64,000 nucleotides of DNA. Source: Vibrio sinaloensis. Its GTDB lineage: Bacteria > Pseudomonadota > Gammaproteobacteria > Enterobacterales > Vibrionaceae. Position 1 is the stretch's first letter, and the number at the start of each line of letters is the position of its first letter. The notes under the pieces were generated by a model. The model made no database searches. It worked only from the letters and a program-made list of their open reading frames with translations, and was not told the DNA's origin. The translations under genes and the position numbers were made by a program. Positions 9,835 through 17,532 of this stretch are shown piece by piece. The stretch covers positions 1,984,001 to 2,048,000 of the forward strand of contig NZ_CP096199.1 of the NCBI RefSeq assembly GCF_023195835.1, given 5' to 3'.

Positions 9835-10332
9835 CTATTTAGACTCTTCGCTCACTAGGTTGAGCTCTTCGAGCAGCTTGTCGCGTGAGTCTTGCGAGTG
9901 GAGGAGTTCTTGTAAGCGCTCACGAAACGCAGGGATGTTGCCAAGTGGACCTTTCAACGCAACCAGTGCTTCACGCAGTTCGATTAGCTTGTTCAGCTCT
10001 GGAACCTGACTGGCAATCGAATCTGGCGCAAAATCGGCTAAAGAGTTAAAACGCAATTCGATAGGCAATTCAGCGTTTTCGTCGTCACTGAGTTTGCTTT
10101 TGACCGAAGTCGACAGACTCAGCTCACTTTCACGCATCACAGACTCAAAGTTGTTTTTATCAACTGAAACGGTACTGCGTTCTTCGACTGGTGTTTCTTC
10201 GGTGTGGCCTTTGAAATCACCAACCACTAAGGTTTTAAGTGGTAGTTCAACTTCAGCCTGAGCGTCGCCGGTAGCAGGGATATACTTAATGTTAATCCGC
10301 TCTTTAGGAGCAACGCTTCCTTCCTTAGACAT
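9835..10332 (-). CDS. tssB: T6SS contractile sheath small subunit TssB (VipA)
   Basis: TssB/VipA is the small sheath subunit. In vibrios its N-terminal helix region carries the ClpV recognition site exposed on contraction. The start is chosen as the ATG at 10332 (MSKEGSVAPKERIN), the conserved opening of the family, giving 165 residues. An in-frame TTG at 10338 would add two residues but lies too close (4 nt) to the GGAG ribosome site. The upstream gap of 285 nt to the Sel1-like gene is AT-rich and probably carries an additional promoter for the structural genes. Confidence 0.95.
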   Translation of the reverse strand: MSKEGSVAPKERINIKYIPATGDAQAEVELPLKTLVVGDFKGHTEETPVEERSTVSVDKNNFESVMRESELSLSTSVKSKLSDDENAELPIELRFNSLADFAPDSIASQVPELNKLIELREALVALKGPLGNIPAFRERLQELLHSQDSRDKLLEELNLVSEESK

Positions 10333-10617
10333 AATCAAAGTTCTCCGATATTAATTAAATGGATGGTGGTATTTATGACAAAACAGCCCACAGCCCATGT
10401 ATTTTTTCAATACAGGCTTATTAAGCATTTCATCAAATTCTATTTATTTAAAAACAATCACAAAAAAGACTAATTAATGACTCAATATATAATTAGCTGC
10501 TTTTTTGAATTAACATCACTTTTAAAATAACAAGACAAAAAGAAGGCACTCATTTAATACGATGCTTGGTTATTTGTCTGTCATGCCACACTTATTCTAG
10601 ATACTGATTAGAATAAC
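10333..10617. promoter_or_regulatory. AT-rich spacer between Sel1-like gene and tssB, with a small dyad
   Basis: This is the only long gap inside the T6SS operon. It contains a perfect 6-bp inverted repeat with a 5-nt spacer at 10398-10414 (TGTATT, TTTTC, AATACA), 66-82 bp before the tssB start. No GG-N10-GC sigma-54 signature and no convincing Rho-independent terminator could be read on the minus strand. The dyad may be an operator or a weak mRNA hairpin; nothing in the sequence decides this. Confidence 0.35.
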
Positions 10618-11646
10618 TCACTCGAAAATCACTCTTTCTGCATTCTCGAGCCACAAATAATCGTGATGATAAAACGGTGGCTGATTGACTAACTCTTGTT
10701 TTATTTGGTCAGCTTGTGCAAGTTGTGGGGCAGACATCATCTCGATTATGTCTTTGTAATCTTGCTCGACTTTTTCATACGTCTGAAGCAAGCGATCTTT
10801 CCCCGCCGTTTCCAAATAGTGTTCTAGATAGGCTTTGGCTTTAGCCAAGTCGGCGGAGACAAAGCGATAACGTGTACTCTGACCGCTGTATATTCTCGCG
10901 AGCGTGACTAAAGAAGTGACATCCCCTTGAGCAAGTGCCTTTTGTCGCCATTGCAATGCTTGCTCAAACTTTCCTTGTTGCTCTAACAAAGCCACATATT
11001 TTTTGGTCGCAGGGATATAACCCTCACTCGCCGCAGTAAAATAACTGTCTCTAATCGCCGCATTGCGCGAGCTGTCAAAAAAGTAATCGCCTTCGCCATG
11101 CTCTAAACGCGTAGCGTAAGTCATTTCGGCTTGCGGCAACTCAAACGCTCTCGCTTTGGATAAGTAATAGTTTGAAAGCTCTGGATCACTATGATGAAAA
11201 TATTCGGATAACAGTAAAAATGCTCTTCCGGGTTGTGTTGCGCCCAGTTCAATCAGCAGGTTGAAGTACTGAGTTTGATAGTTGCTGCGCTTGGCTCGAC
11301 TCACCCAGTCACCAAACTGATAAATATAATTTAAACCAAACAGGCTTTGCCCTTCAGCCGCTTGCTCTAAATACTGTTGCGCATGCTCACTAATACGCGC
11401 AGAGTGACGGTATTCAAGTGAATCCATAGCGTACAAATACGCGGCATCGGCATGACCTTTGTCTGCTGCATACTTCAGGTATTGGCGAGCCTCACGAGTT
11501 TTAAATTGAGCACGCAATAATGCCCCATGGGCGTACGCCTCATCGGCACTCATTTGATCGATGTGGTAATTTTCTGTCGCGTGAGCCGGTAGGCTTGATA
11601 GCAAAAAAAACAACAGGCAAAAGCGTAAATTAACCAATATTGACAC
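10618..11646 (-). CDS. Periplasmic Sel1/TPR-like repeat protein of the T6SS cluster
   Basis: The start is taken as GTG at 11646, which has a good AGGTGG ribosome site and yields an ideal Sec signal peptide (MSILVNLRFCLLFFLL..PAHA, cleavage near residue 23). The gene therefore begins inside the last codons of PAAR (17-nt overlap). The mature protein, about 320 residues, is helical with Sel1-like repeats: the YAHGALLRAQ/AADKGHADAAYLYA pair near 30-65 and further copies around 180-290. V. cholerae has a gene of this kind between PAAR and the sheath genes. A periplasmic role in positioning or assembly of the T6SS is plausible. An immunity role is less likely because the neighbouring PAAR carries no toxin domain. 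Confidence 0.75.
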   Translation of the reverse strand: MSILVNLRFCLLFFLLSSLPAHATENYHIDQMSADEAYAHGALLRAQFKTREARQYLKYAADKGHADAAYLYAMDSLEYRHSARISEHAQQYLEQAAEGQSLFGLNYIYQFGDWVSRAKRSNYQTQYFNLLIELGATQPGRAFLLLSEYFHHSDPELSNYYLSKARAFELPQAEMTYATRLEHGEGDYFFDSSRNAAIRDSYFTAASEGYIPATKKYVALLEQQGKFEQALQWRQKALAQGDVTSLVTLARIYSGQSTRYRFVSADLAKAKAYLEHYLETAGKDRLLQTYEKVEQDYKDIIEMMSAPQLAQADQIKQELVNQPPFYHHDYLWLENAERVIFE

Positions 11647-11914
11647 TGCTTCCACCTTGCAAAACGCCACCACAGCTAACCGCATCTCCTGCCCTTGCCG
11701 CTGGCTTACCATCCATTTTAACCGTGCCTGACCCCGCGGAAATTGAGCGCCCGTGAGTCGGGTTTTTCGGCTTATCGTGAGGGGCAAGGGGATCGCCTTG
11801 ACGAGCCGCCGGTATACCATCAATTTTAACCGTGCCGGAACCAGCAATCACCGGTGTGGGTGGAAAACCATCATGGTCTGTTCCTATGTGCCCGACAATA
11901 ATTCCATTTCCCAT
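11630..11914 (-). CDS. PAAR spike-tip protein
   Basis: PAAR proteins sharpen the VgrG spike of the T6SS. The 94-residue product starts at ATG 11914 (MGNGIIVGHIGTDHDG). It shows two PAAR-type repeats, each with GSGTVK.DG.PAAR.GD (near residues 24-40 and 60-77), and conserved His and Cys residues (APH, SCGG) suited to bind the tip zinc. There is no N- or C-terminal extension, so it is a bare tip, not an effector fusion. The longer open frame upstream of 11914 has no ribosome site and was rejected. It is the first gene of the T6SS operon and follows a sigma-54-like promoter. Confidence 0.9.
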   Translation of the reverse strand: MGNGIIVGHIGTDHDGFPPTPVIAGSGTVKIDGIPAARQGDPLAPHDKPKNPTHGRSISAGSGTVKMDGKPAARAGDAVSCGGVLQGGSSVNIG

Positions 11915-11953
11915 ATTGGTTTCGACCTCACAAATAACAAAGCACCAACTGTT

Positions 11954-11969
11954 AGCAAATAACACACCA
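11954..11969 (-). promoter_or_regulatory. Predicted sigma-54 promoter of the T6SS operon
   Basis: Read on the minus strand the site is TGGTGTGTTATTTGCT. It has the invariant GG and GC exactly 10 nt apart, plus the TTGC(T) -12 block; the consensus is TGGCACG-N4-TTGC(A/T). Transcription would start near 11943, about 29 nt before the PAAR start codon. A perfect 15-bp palindrome lies about 210 bp upstream (12148-12162), in the usual range for an enhancer of a sigma-54 activator such as VasH. The match is by eye only. Confidence 0.5.
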
Positions 11970-12517
11970 ATAAATATCAGCGCTAATAACACTGCTGTGG
12001 CTGATTTGCGCTATATCCTTAAGCAATAAAGCGTATATTTCAAGCAAATTTTTACCAGACACTAGGCAATAAACTGCCAGTATTTTTGTAATTGCAACTA
12101 ATTTAGCTTTAATTAAATTAGGCCATTAAAATAAAGAGAATTATCACTAACTATAATAGTTATTAATGACAAATATGTCGGTTACAAGATTAATACAGCA
12201 TACTGTCAATTAGATGATAGAATTACGTTATCCTTATTCAGCAATCCCACCCATATAAGCACACTTTAGTAAGTGGCATTAGCGCTAGCTACTTAAGCAA
12301 ACATCAATACACTCACCACCCATTTCTCGGTCTTATCGGGTTAGTCTTGTTGCAAACTTGTTGATACATCAGTCAATTGTATGGATATCGCGGTCACAAA
12401 TTGACTGATCCGATGTCTTAAACATGCGCCCTTACTGGTCACAAATTGACCAGCAAGAGGTGACATAGATCACATTGGATGGTAGCATTCCGGCCATTAT
12501 CACTTGAGGAACATAAA
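11970..12517. promoter_or_regulatory. Divergent control region between T6SS operon and ykgJ-like gene
   Basis: This gene-free stretch of about 550 nt is AT-rich and holds several dyads. TAACTATAATAGTTA (12148-12162) is a perfect 7-1-7 palindrome. The 14-mer GGTCACAAATTGAC occurs twice (12392-12405 and 12437-12450). The second copy sits in the perfect dyad CTGGTCA-CAAAT-TGACCAG (12435-12453). GGTGA-N6-TCACA (12459-12474) matches the CRP box in 9 of 10 defined bases and lies 44-59 bp before the ykgJ-like start codon. These sites suggest a specific regulator plus CRP acting on the plus-strand gene. No coding frame was found. Confidence 0.5.
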
Positions 12518-12766
12518 ATGGACTGTCGATTAGGCTGCGGCGCTTGCTGTATCGCGCCGAGTATTTCTTCTGCTATTCCCGGGATGCCAAACGGCAAACC
12601 TGCTGGTGTAAGATGTGTGCAACTCAACGACGACAACTTGTGCCAACTGTTTGGCAAACCGGAAAGGCCTAAGGTGTGCCATGAGTTTAAGCCATGTGCT
12701 GTGGTATGTGGCTCATCCAATCAACAGGCATTGGAGAATATTACTGAGCTTGAACTCGCTACTTGA
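12518..12766 (+). CDS. YkgJ-family cysteine-cluster protein
   Basis: This small 82-residue protein has the CxxxCxxCC signature (CRLGCGACC, residues 3-11) and further cysteines near 38, 47, 59 and 65, as in the YkgJ/UPF0153 family that is predicted to bind zinc or an Fe-S cluster. Its biochemical role is not established. The start is ATG 12518, preceded by GAGGA at suitable spacing; a longer in-frame version starting at 12479 lacks a ribosome site. The gene stands alone, under the dyad and CRP-like sites described upstream. Confidence 0.82.
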   Translation: MDCRLGCGACCIAPSISSAIPGMPNGKPAGVRCVQLNDDNLCQLFGKPERPKVCHEFKPCAVVCGSSNQQALENITELELAT

Positions 12767-12904
12767 GCACTTCTATCACCTCACGAAACGCCTAGCCATT
12801 TTTAGTAAACGCGTCACAACTTTCCCTTCGTGTCACAAATCGTCACATTGCAATCCATATGAGTAAGTTATAGTTGGCTATTATTCATTATCGCTTTATG
12901 AGTT

Positions 12905-13627
12905 ATGACCGCAGCCAAAACCTATTCGATCACTCTGGTGGAAGACGATCTCGAGCTCGCTGATTTAATTAAAGACTTTCTGCACAATCACGAGTTTGAC
13001 GTCACGATTATTTCAGATGGCATGGATGCTGTTGATGCCATTCTTTGCGCTCCACCCGATTTGGTTATTCTCGATATCATGCTACCCGGGCTCAATGGCA
13101 TGGACGTCTGTCGAGCAATACGATCGAAATACCGCGGCATGATTTTGATGCAAACCGCACTCGATGACGATATCGACCAAGTTATGGGACTTGAACTTGG
13201 CGCCGATGACTACGTCGTTAAACAGATAAAGCCGCGCCTGCTTTTGTCGCGAATCCGCGCATTACTACGTCGCCAAGAGCGCCAATTAACCGAATCACAA
13301 CAACATGAAATGAAGCTAGGTCGACTGACCATTAACCTGCAGCACCGCGCGGTGATGGTAAACAGTCAAGCGCTAAAGCTGACAACTTCAGAGTTTGATC
13401 TTCTTGTTTTACTGGCGAAAAATGCAGGCCATGTGGTGTCACGTGATGAGATTGCGCAATCAATACGCGGGTTTGAATATGATGGTCTCGACCGCTCCAT
13501 CGATAGGCGCATTTCCCGCCTGCGCCGTACACTCGATGATGATCCTCAAGCGCCAACCTTAATCAAAACCGTACGCGGCATTGGCTACCAGTTGTGTGTC
13601 TCCCATCAGGAAAAAGTCTATGATTAG
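12905..13627 (+). CDS. OmpR-class response regulator (RstA-like)
   Basis: This 240-residue two-component regulator has a receiver domain at about 1-120, with acidic pocket E13-D14-D15, phospho-acceptor D57 (LVILDIMLPG) and K106, and a winged-helix DNA-binding domain at about 135-235 (SRDEIAQSIRG..GLDRSIDRRISRLRR). The usual Lys-Pro after the beta-5 lysine is replaced by Lys-Gln (VVKQIKP), a substitution of the kind seen in RstA. RstA membership is inferred from this and from overall resemblance, not proven. The stop codon overlaps the start of the histidine kinase, forming a coupled pair. Confidence 0.88.
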   Translation: MTAAKTYSITLVEDDLELADLIKDFLHNHEFDVTIISDGMDAVDAILCAPPDLVILDIMLPGLNGMDVCRAIRSKYRGMILMQTALDDDIDQVMGLELGADDYVVKQIKPRLLLSRIRALLRRQERQLTESQQHEMKLGRLTINLQHRAVMVNSQALKLTTSEFDLLVLLAKNAGHVVSRDEIAQSIRGFEYDGLDRSIDRRISRLRRTLDDDPQAPTLIKTVRGIGYQLCVSHQEKVYD

Positions 13628-15254
13628 AGCGTTCATGGTTCTGTGGTTGGCAGTATTCGTGCCAATTATCCTGCTAATTCTCCCCACTTCCTTTAATCCA
13701 ATCCAACGTTTGAACGAGTCATTCTCTGAGCAGTTCTACAAGCAGATATACACCGTCAGCTTTGATATCCTAATCGATAAACTCATTGATAAGCCAGAGA
13801 GTCAGTGGCAAGACATCGTACGATCTTACGCCAAGCACTTTGCTTATCCTCTCAGATTGGAGCGGGTTGATAACTACCAGCACAACAGCCAGGTAATCGA
13901 CTCCCTGATGACGGGAGACACCGCCTTTTTATTTGGCGATCCTATGGCGCTTCTCAAGCGTGTTGGTGCTAGCGAGTATCTGATTTATTTTGCACTGAAT
14001 GAGTCAACGGAGCTTGCGGTACTCAATCAGGCCAAGGGCACTCTCTATCTTGCCTCGGAGCAATTACGTACCCTGCCAACAGCGCTTTGGCAGCAAGATT
14101 TGGCAGAAAAAAACGCACGCATCCCATTTGAAATCAGCCTCAAGTCTGCGAACGAGCTGTCTGCTACAGGGCGCAAAGCGGTCGAGCGTTCCACTGGTGA
14201 GATAGTCAGCTACCTCAACTCTGCTGGGCAAGTAGAACTGCTCGCGCCAGTGGAGCCAGATGTCTGGTTGCATGTGCAAGACGATATGTCGCAAAGCACT
14301 CAGATGAAGCTAACATCGGCTATCGGCGGGCTGTTTTTCTTGTTGATATCCCTAGCATTGGTACTTTGGGTGTTCCCACTTTGGCGAGATCTGAAGCGAC
14401 TGGTAAAGACCGCTAACGAATTTGGTAAAGGTGTATTATCAGAGCGAGCAAACGCATCGCGCTTGTCTATGGTGTCCCAGTTAAGCCGTTCGTTTAATAC
14501 CATGGCAGATAATATTGAGAGGCTAATCGCAGGCCAAAGAGAGCTGACCAATGCGGTTGCGCATGATCTGCGTACCCCTCTCTATCGACTTCGCTTTGCG
14601 TTGGAAATGCTAGAAGATCAATCTCTATCAGAGGCGCAAAAACACAAGTACCACAACACGATTCACTCTAGCATTGATGACTTAGACCATTTGATAAACC
14701 AAAACCTGCTGTTATCTCGCTATAGCCGAATTGCCGATATCACTCAATTTACCCAATGTTGCTTGGCGGATGATTTGGCCAAGGAAGTCGAGTTTTTCCA
14801 CTTGGAGCACGCCGATATCGACGTCAGATTCTACTGCTCTCCGGAACTGCGCAGTCTCACCTTATTGATTGATAAAGCGGCAATGATGCGTGCTGTGAAG
14901 AATGTATTGGCTAATGCCAGTCGGTACGCCAAGCGCAAGATTGCCATTTCGTTCTCCCACCACTGCGGAGGATATCGGATCATCATTGAAGACGATGGAC
15001 CAGGCATACCACCCCATGAGCATGACAACATTTTCGAGCCTTTTGTCCAACTCGACAATCGAGAGCGAAGCAGTGACAAAGGCCATGGTTTAGGTCTAGC
15101 GATTGTGCGCCAAATAATGCAATGGCATCAGGGCAGTGTCACGGTTTCTGGCTCTCCTATGGGTGGAGCTCAGTTCGTCCTCGCTTGGCCAGCAACAAAC
15201 AAGCTAGATAAGCCAGAAGCGATTGTGACCAAATCGGACACAATTCGTCCATAA
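13620..15254 (+). CDS. Membrane sensor histidine kinase partner (RstB-like)
   Basis: This 544-residue sensor kinase starts at ATG 13620, 8 nt inside the regulator gene, with AGGA upstream. Transmembrane helix 1 spans about 4-22. A periplasmic sensor domain of about 205 residues follows, then transmembrane helix 2 at about 230-255 and a HAMP linker. The HisKA domain has phospho-acceptor H315 (AVAHDLRTPL). The ATPase domain shows the N box (NVLANASRYA), G1 (EDDGPGIP) and G2 (GHGLGLAIV). It is complete. The input signal is unknown; the neighbouring downstream lipoprotein is a possible target or accessory. Confidence 0.92.
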   Translation: MIRAFMVLWLAVFVPIILLILPTSFNPIQRLNESFSEQFYKQIYTVSFDILIDKLIDKPESQWQDIVRSYAKHFAYPLRLERVDNYQHNSQVIDSLMTGDTAFLFGDPMALLKRVGASEYLIYFALNESTELAVLNQAKGTLYLASEQLRTLPTALWQQDLAEKNARIPFEISLKSANELSATGRKAVERSTGEIVSYLNSAGQVELLAPVEPDVWLHVQDDMSQSTQMKLTSAIGGLFFLLISLALVLWVFPLWRDLKRLVKTANEFGKGVLSERANASRLSMVSQLSRSFNTMADNIERLIAGQRELTNAVAHDLRTPLYRLRFALEMLEDQSLSEAQKHKYHNTIHSSIDDLDHLINQNLLLSRYSRIADITQFTQCCLADDLAKEVEFFHLEHADIDVRFYCSPELRSLTLLIDKAAMMRAVKNVLANASRYAKRKIAISFSHHCGGYRIIIEDDGPGIPPHEHDNIFEPFVQLDNRERSSDKGHGLGLAIVRQIMQWHQGSVTVSGSPMGGAQFVLAWPATNKLDKPEAIVTKSDTIRP

Positions 15255-15329
15255 ACTGCTAACGAATAATAACCAGCGTGAATGTTAGTGTGAAGTGGAT
15301 AAAGCCACTCACTCTTTCAAGGAGCTTAC

Positions 15330-16463
15330 ATGTACGCTGGTTCATCTCTCTTCTCTGTTAAACGCCATCAAATCACTGAACAAGTTAACCTTAAACAAAC
15401 CATGCATGGGTTGATGCGACTACTGTTCGTTTTAGTGACGATCGCTGCCTCAGGGTGTGGTAGTGGCAGTAGTGATGTCGAGAAATACACTAAACCCACC
15501 GTCAATGCCGGTAGCGATAAAGTCTATACCTTGCCGCAAAGCCAAATCACTTTGTCTGGCTCAGCGAAGACTTACCCTAAACACGTCTACTCGATCAAAG
15601 AGACCAAATGGACTCAAACGGCGGGTCCAGCGCAGTTGACCATTCTCAACGCTGACAAACTGACAGCGACCATACTTAACCCAACAATCACTGGAAGCTA
15701 TAGGTTTGAGCTGTATGTCAAAGATAGCGGAGGACGCAGCAACACCGACAGTGTCACCATCATTCTCACCCAGAGCGCCGAAGTCGCTGCAGCACGCAGC
15801 AGCCTGACCTACAGCGACGATTACGATTTAATGTGGAATACGTTGGCCAGCGATCCAAACCGCTACCCAGCGGTAGAGGATGAGTGGCAAGTTCTCTATC
15901 AACCCTATCTAGTCGAGGCTGACCAAATCGAATCGCATCAACAATGGCTAGAGTTAGTGACTAAGATGGTCGAAGAACTGGAAACTGACTCATTCGAACT
16001 GCACAAGCTTAATCTTGCTAACAGCACAGAAAAAGGCCAATCCGTGGTGTGGTCACAAAACAACGGGGTCGGAACAGTGGCGTTTCACGCGTTACATGCC
16101 TTCAGCAGCCAAGCGTTACTACTAGAGCTCGACACTGCCTTAGCGAAACTATCATCCACCAAAGACATCGAACTGGATTTTAGCGCCAGCGGGGCATTTG
16201 ATGACCAAATTTTTCTCGCCTTACTGACTCGACTTACCACCACCAACATGCGCCTTTGCCTGGCCGGGACAGATGCAGAGCAAGGATGTGTGACTATCGC
16301 GGCGAATGATAAGCTGCGTGGGGTCTCTTTGCGCGTCAGGGGCGCTGAACACAGCAAATCTGCAGCACAGCTTGCCGAGTATATCGATACTATTAATCTA
16401 GGAGGCGATACATTTAGCTTCACTCCGAGCTTACCCCTAACCAGCGGGTTAATCCTGCAATAG
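15330..16463 (+). CDS. Predicted lipoprotein with N-terminal PKD-like domain
   Basis: The start at ATG 15330 is supported by a strong AAGGAG 5 nt upstream. That gives a long signal peptide ending in lipobox AASGC, with Cys43 lipidated. The alternative ATG at 15402 would give a more typical 19-residue signal but has no ribosome site. Residues about 55-150 resemble a PKD/Ig-like beta-sandwich (PTVNAGSDKVY..TLSGSA.., YRFELYVKDSGG, TDSVTIIL). The remaining 230 residues are not recognised. It lies 75 nt after the sensor kinase and before a bidirectional terminator, so it may be co-transcribed with the two-component pair. Function unknown. Confidence 0.75.
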   Translation: MYAGSSLFSVKRHQITEQVNLKQTMHGLMRLLFVLVTIAASGCGSGSSDVEKYTKPTVNAGSDKVYTLPQSQITLSGSAKTYPKHVYSIKETKWTQTAGPAQLTILNADKLTATILNPTITGSYRFELYVKDSGGRSNTDSVTIILTQSAEVAAARSSLTYSDDYDLMWNTLASDPNRYPAVEDEWQVLYQPYLVEADQIESHQQWLELVTKMVEELETDSFELHKLNLANSTEKGQSVVWSQNNGVGTVAFHALHAFSSQALLLELDTALAKLSSTKDIELDFSASGAFDDQIFLALLTRLTTTNMRLCLAGTDAEQGCVTIAANDKLRGVSLRVRGAEHSKSAAQLAEYIDTINLGGDTFSFTPSLPLTSGLILQ

Positions 16464-16468
16464 ACAAA

Positions 16469-16495
16469 AAAGGCGATCCTCAGGGAATCGCCTTT
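16469..16495. terminator. Bidirectional Rho-independent terminator
   Basis: The inverted repeat AAAGGCGAT..ATCGCCTTT has a 9-bp stem, a 9-nt loop and A/T runs on both sides. It lies between the convergent lipoprotein gene and recR and can end transcription from both. Confidence 0.8.
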
Positions 16496-16514
16496 ATTTC
16501 AGTTTGTTCAAGAG

Positions 16515-17114
16515 CTACAGCTTTTGTCTACCTAGCAGTGAGTGAGACAAGGTAGTGCCATCGACTAACTCAAGCTCACCACCCACAGGAACACCATGGG
16601 CAATCCGACTCGCCTGAACCTGATGCTCGCGGCAGAGCTCAGCGATATAGTGAGCGGTGGCTTCCCCTTCGACTGTCGGGTTGGTTGCTAATATCACTTC
16701 ACTGATATCACCGCGGCGCAAACGGTAATCTAACACGTCTAAGCCAATATCACTTGGACCGATACCATCAAGTGGCGACAGGTGTCCCATCAACACAAAG
16801 TAACGTCCAGAATATTGCCCGGTCGCCTCTACCGCCGCAATGTCCGCAGGGCTTTCAACCACACAAATCTGACCATTTTCTTGTCGCTTGGGGTTAGTAC
16901 AGATATGGCACGTTTCTTCTTCGGTAAAGGTACGACACTCGTTGCAATGACCAATTTCAGTCATCGCTTGGCTTAGAGCATCAGCCAACTGCAGGCCACC
17001 TTTTCTATCCCGCTGTAACAAATGAAAGGCCATACGCTGTGCCGACTTGGGACCCACCCCAGGTAGACAACGTAAGGCCTCCATCAATTGTTCCAGCATA
17101 TGACTGGTACGCAT
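16515..17114 (-). CDS. recR: Recombination mediator RecR
   Basis: RecR works with RecO (and RecF) to load RecA at gaps during recombinational repair. The 199-residue protein has an N-terminal helix-hairpin-helix ([20 protein letters not shown], about 14-33), a four-cysteine zinc finger (CNEC..CHIC, about 57-72) and a Toprim domain at about 80-175 ([18 protein letters not shown]). It is the last gene of the apt-dnaX-ybaB-recR block, 14 nt after ybaB, the same order as in Escherichia coli. Confidence 0.97.
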   Translation of the reverse strand: MRTSHMLEQLMEALRCLPGVGPKSAQRMAFHLLQRDRKGGLQLADALSQAMTEIGHCNECRTFTEEETCHICTNPKRQENGQICVVESPADIAAVEATGQYSGRYFVLMGHLSPLDGIGPSDIGLDVLDYRLRRGDISEVILATNPTVEGEATAHYIAELCREHQVQASRIAHGVPVGGELELVDGTTLSHSLLGRQKL

Positions 17115-17128
17115 TAACGATAACTCAA

Positions 17129-17458
17129 TTAAAATGGCATCTTCATGCCTGGCGGTAGCTGCATGCCACCGGTAACGCTCGCCATTTTCTCTTTTTGAGT
17201 TTCTTCGACACGACGTGCAGCGTCATTGAACGCAGCGGCGATCAAGTCTTCTAGCATCTCTTTGTCGTCTTCCATCAGGCTTTCATCGATTTCTACACGA
17301 CGCACGCTGTGGCTGCCTGTGATCGTCACTTTAACAAGGCCAGCACCAGACTCGCCGGTGACTTCCATATTTGCGATCTCTTCTTGAAGCTTTTGCATGC
17401 GATCTTGCATCTGCTGGGCTTGCTTCATTAGGTTGCCCATACCGCCTTTACCAAACAT
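17129..17458 (-). CDS. ybaB: YbaB/EbfC nucleoid-associated protein
   Basis: This small DNA-binding protein of the YbaB/EbfC family forms tweezer-like dimers that coat DNA. The 109-residue sequence shows the standard N-terminal [18 protein letters not shown] helix, the central [13 protein letters not shown] strand region and a C-terminal Met/Pro-rich tail. It lies between dnaX and recR, its near-universal location. Confidence 0.95.
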   Translation of the reverse strand: MFGKGGMGNLMKQAQQMQDRMQKLQEEIANMEVTGESGAGLVKVTITGSHSVRRVEIDESLMEDDKEMLEDLIAAAFNDAARRVEETQKEKMASVTGGMQLPPGMKMPF

Positions 17459-17532
17459 GTTTATCTCTCTGGTTGTGTAGCTTGTTTCGTTATTTAGATG
17501 GGGTCAAAACCGTTAAGTTCAACCCCACGAGG

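Noticed and set aside
10339..10617. Sigma-54 promoter for tssB
   Set aside because: Several GG pairs were tested on the minus strand; none has GC at the required 10-nt distance.
12439..12720. 93-codon minus-strand frame opposite the ykgJ-type gene
   Set aside because: Antisense to a gene with a diagnostic cysteine motif; no independent support.
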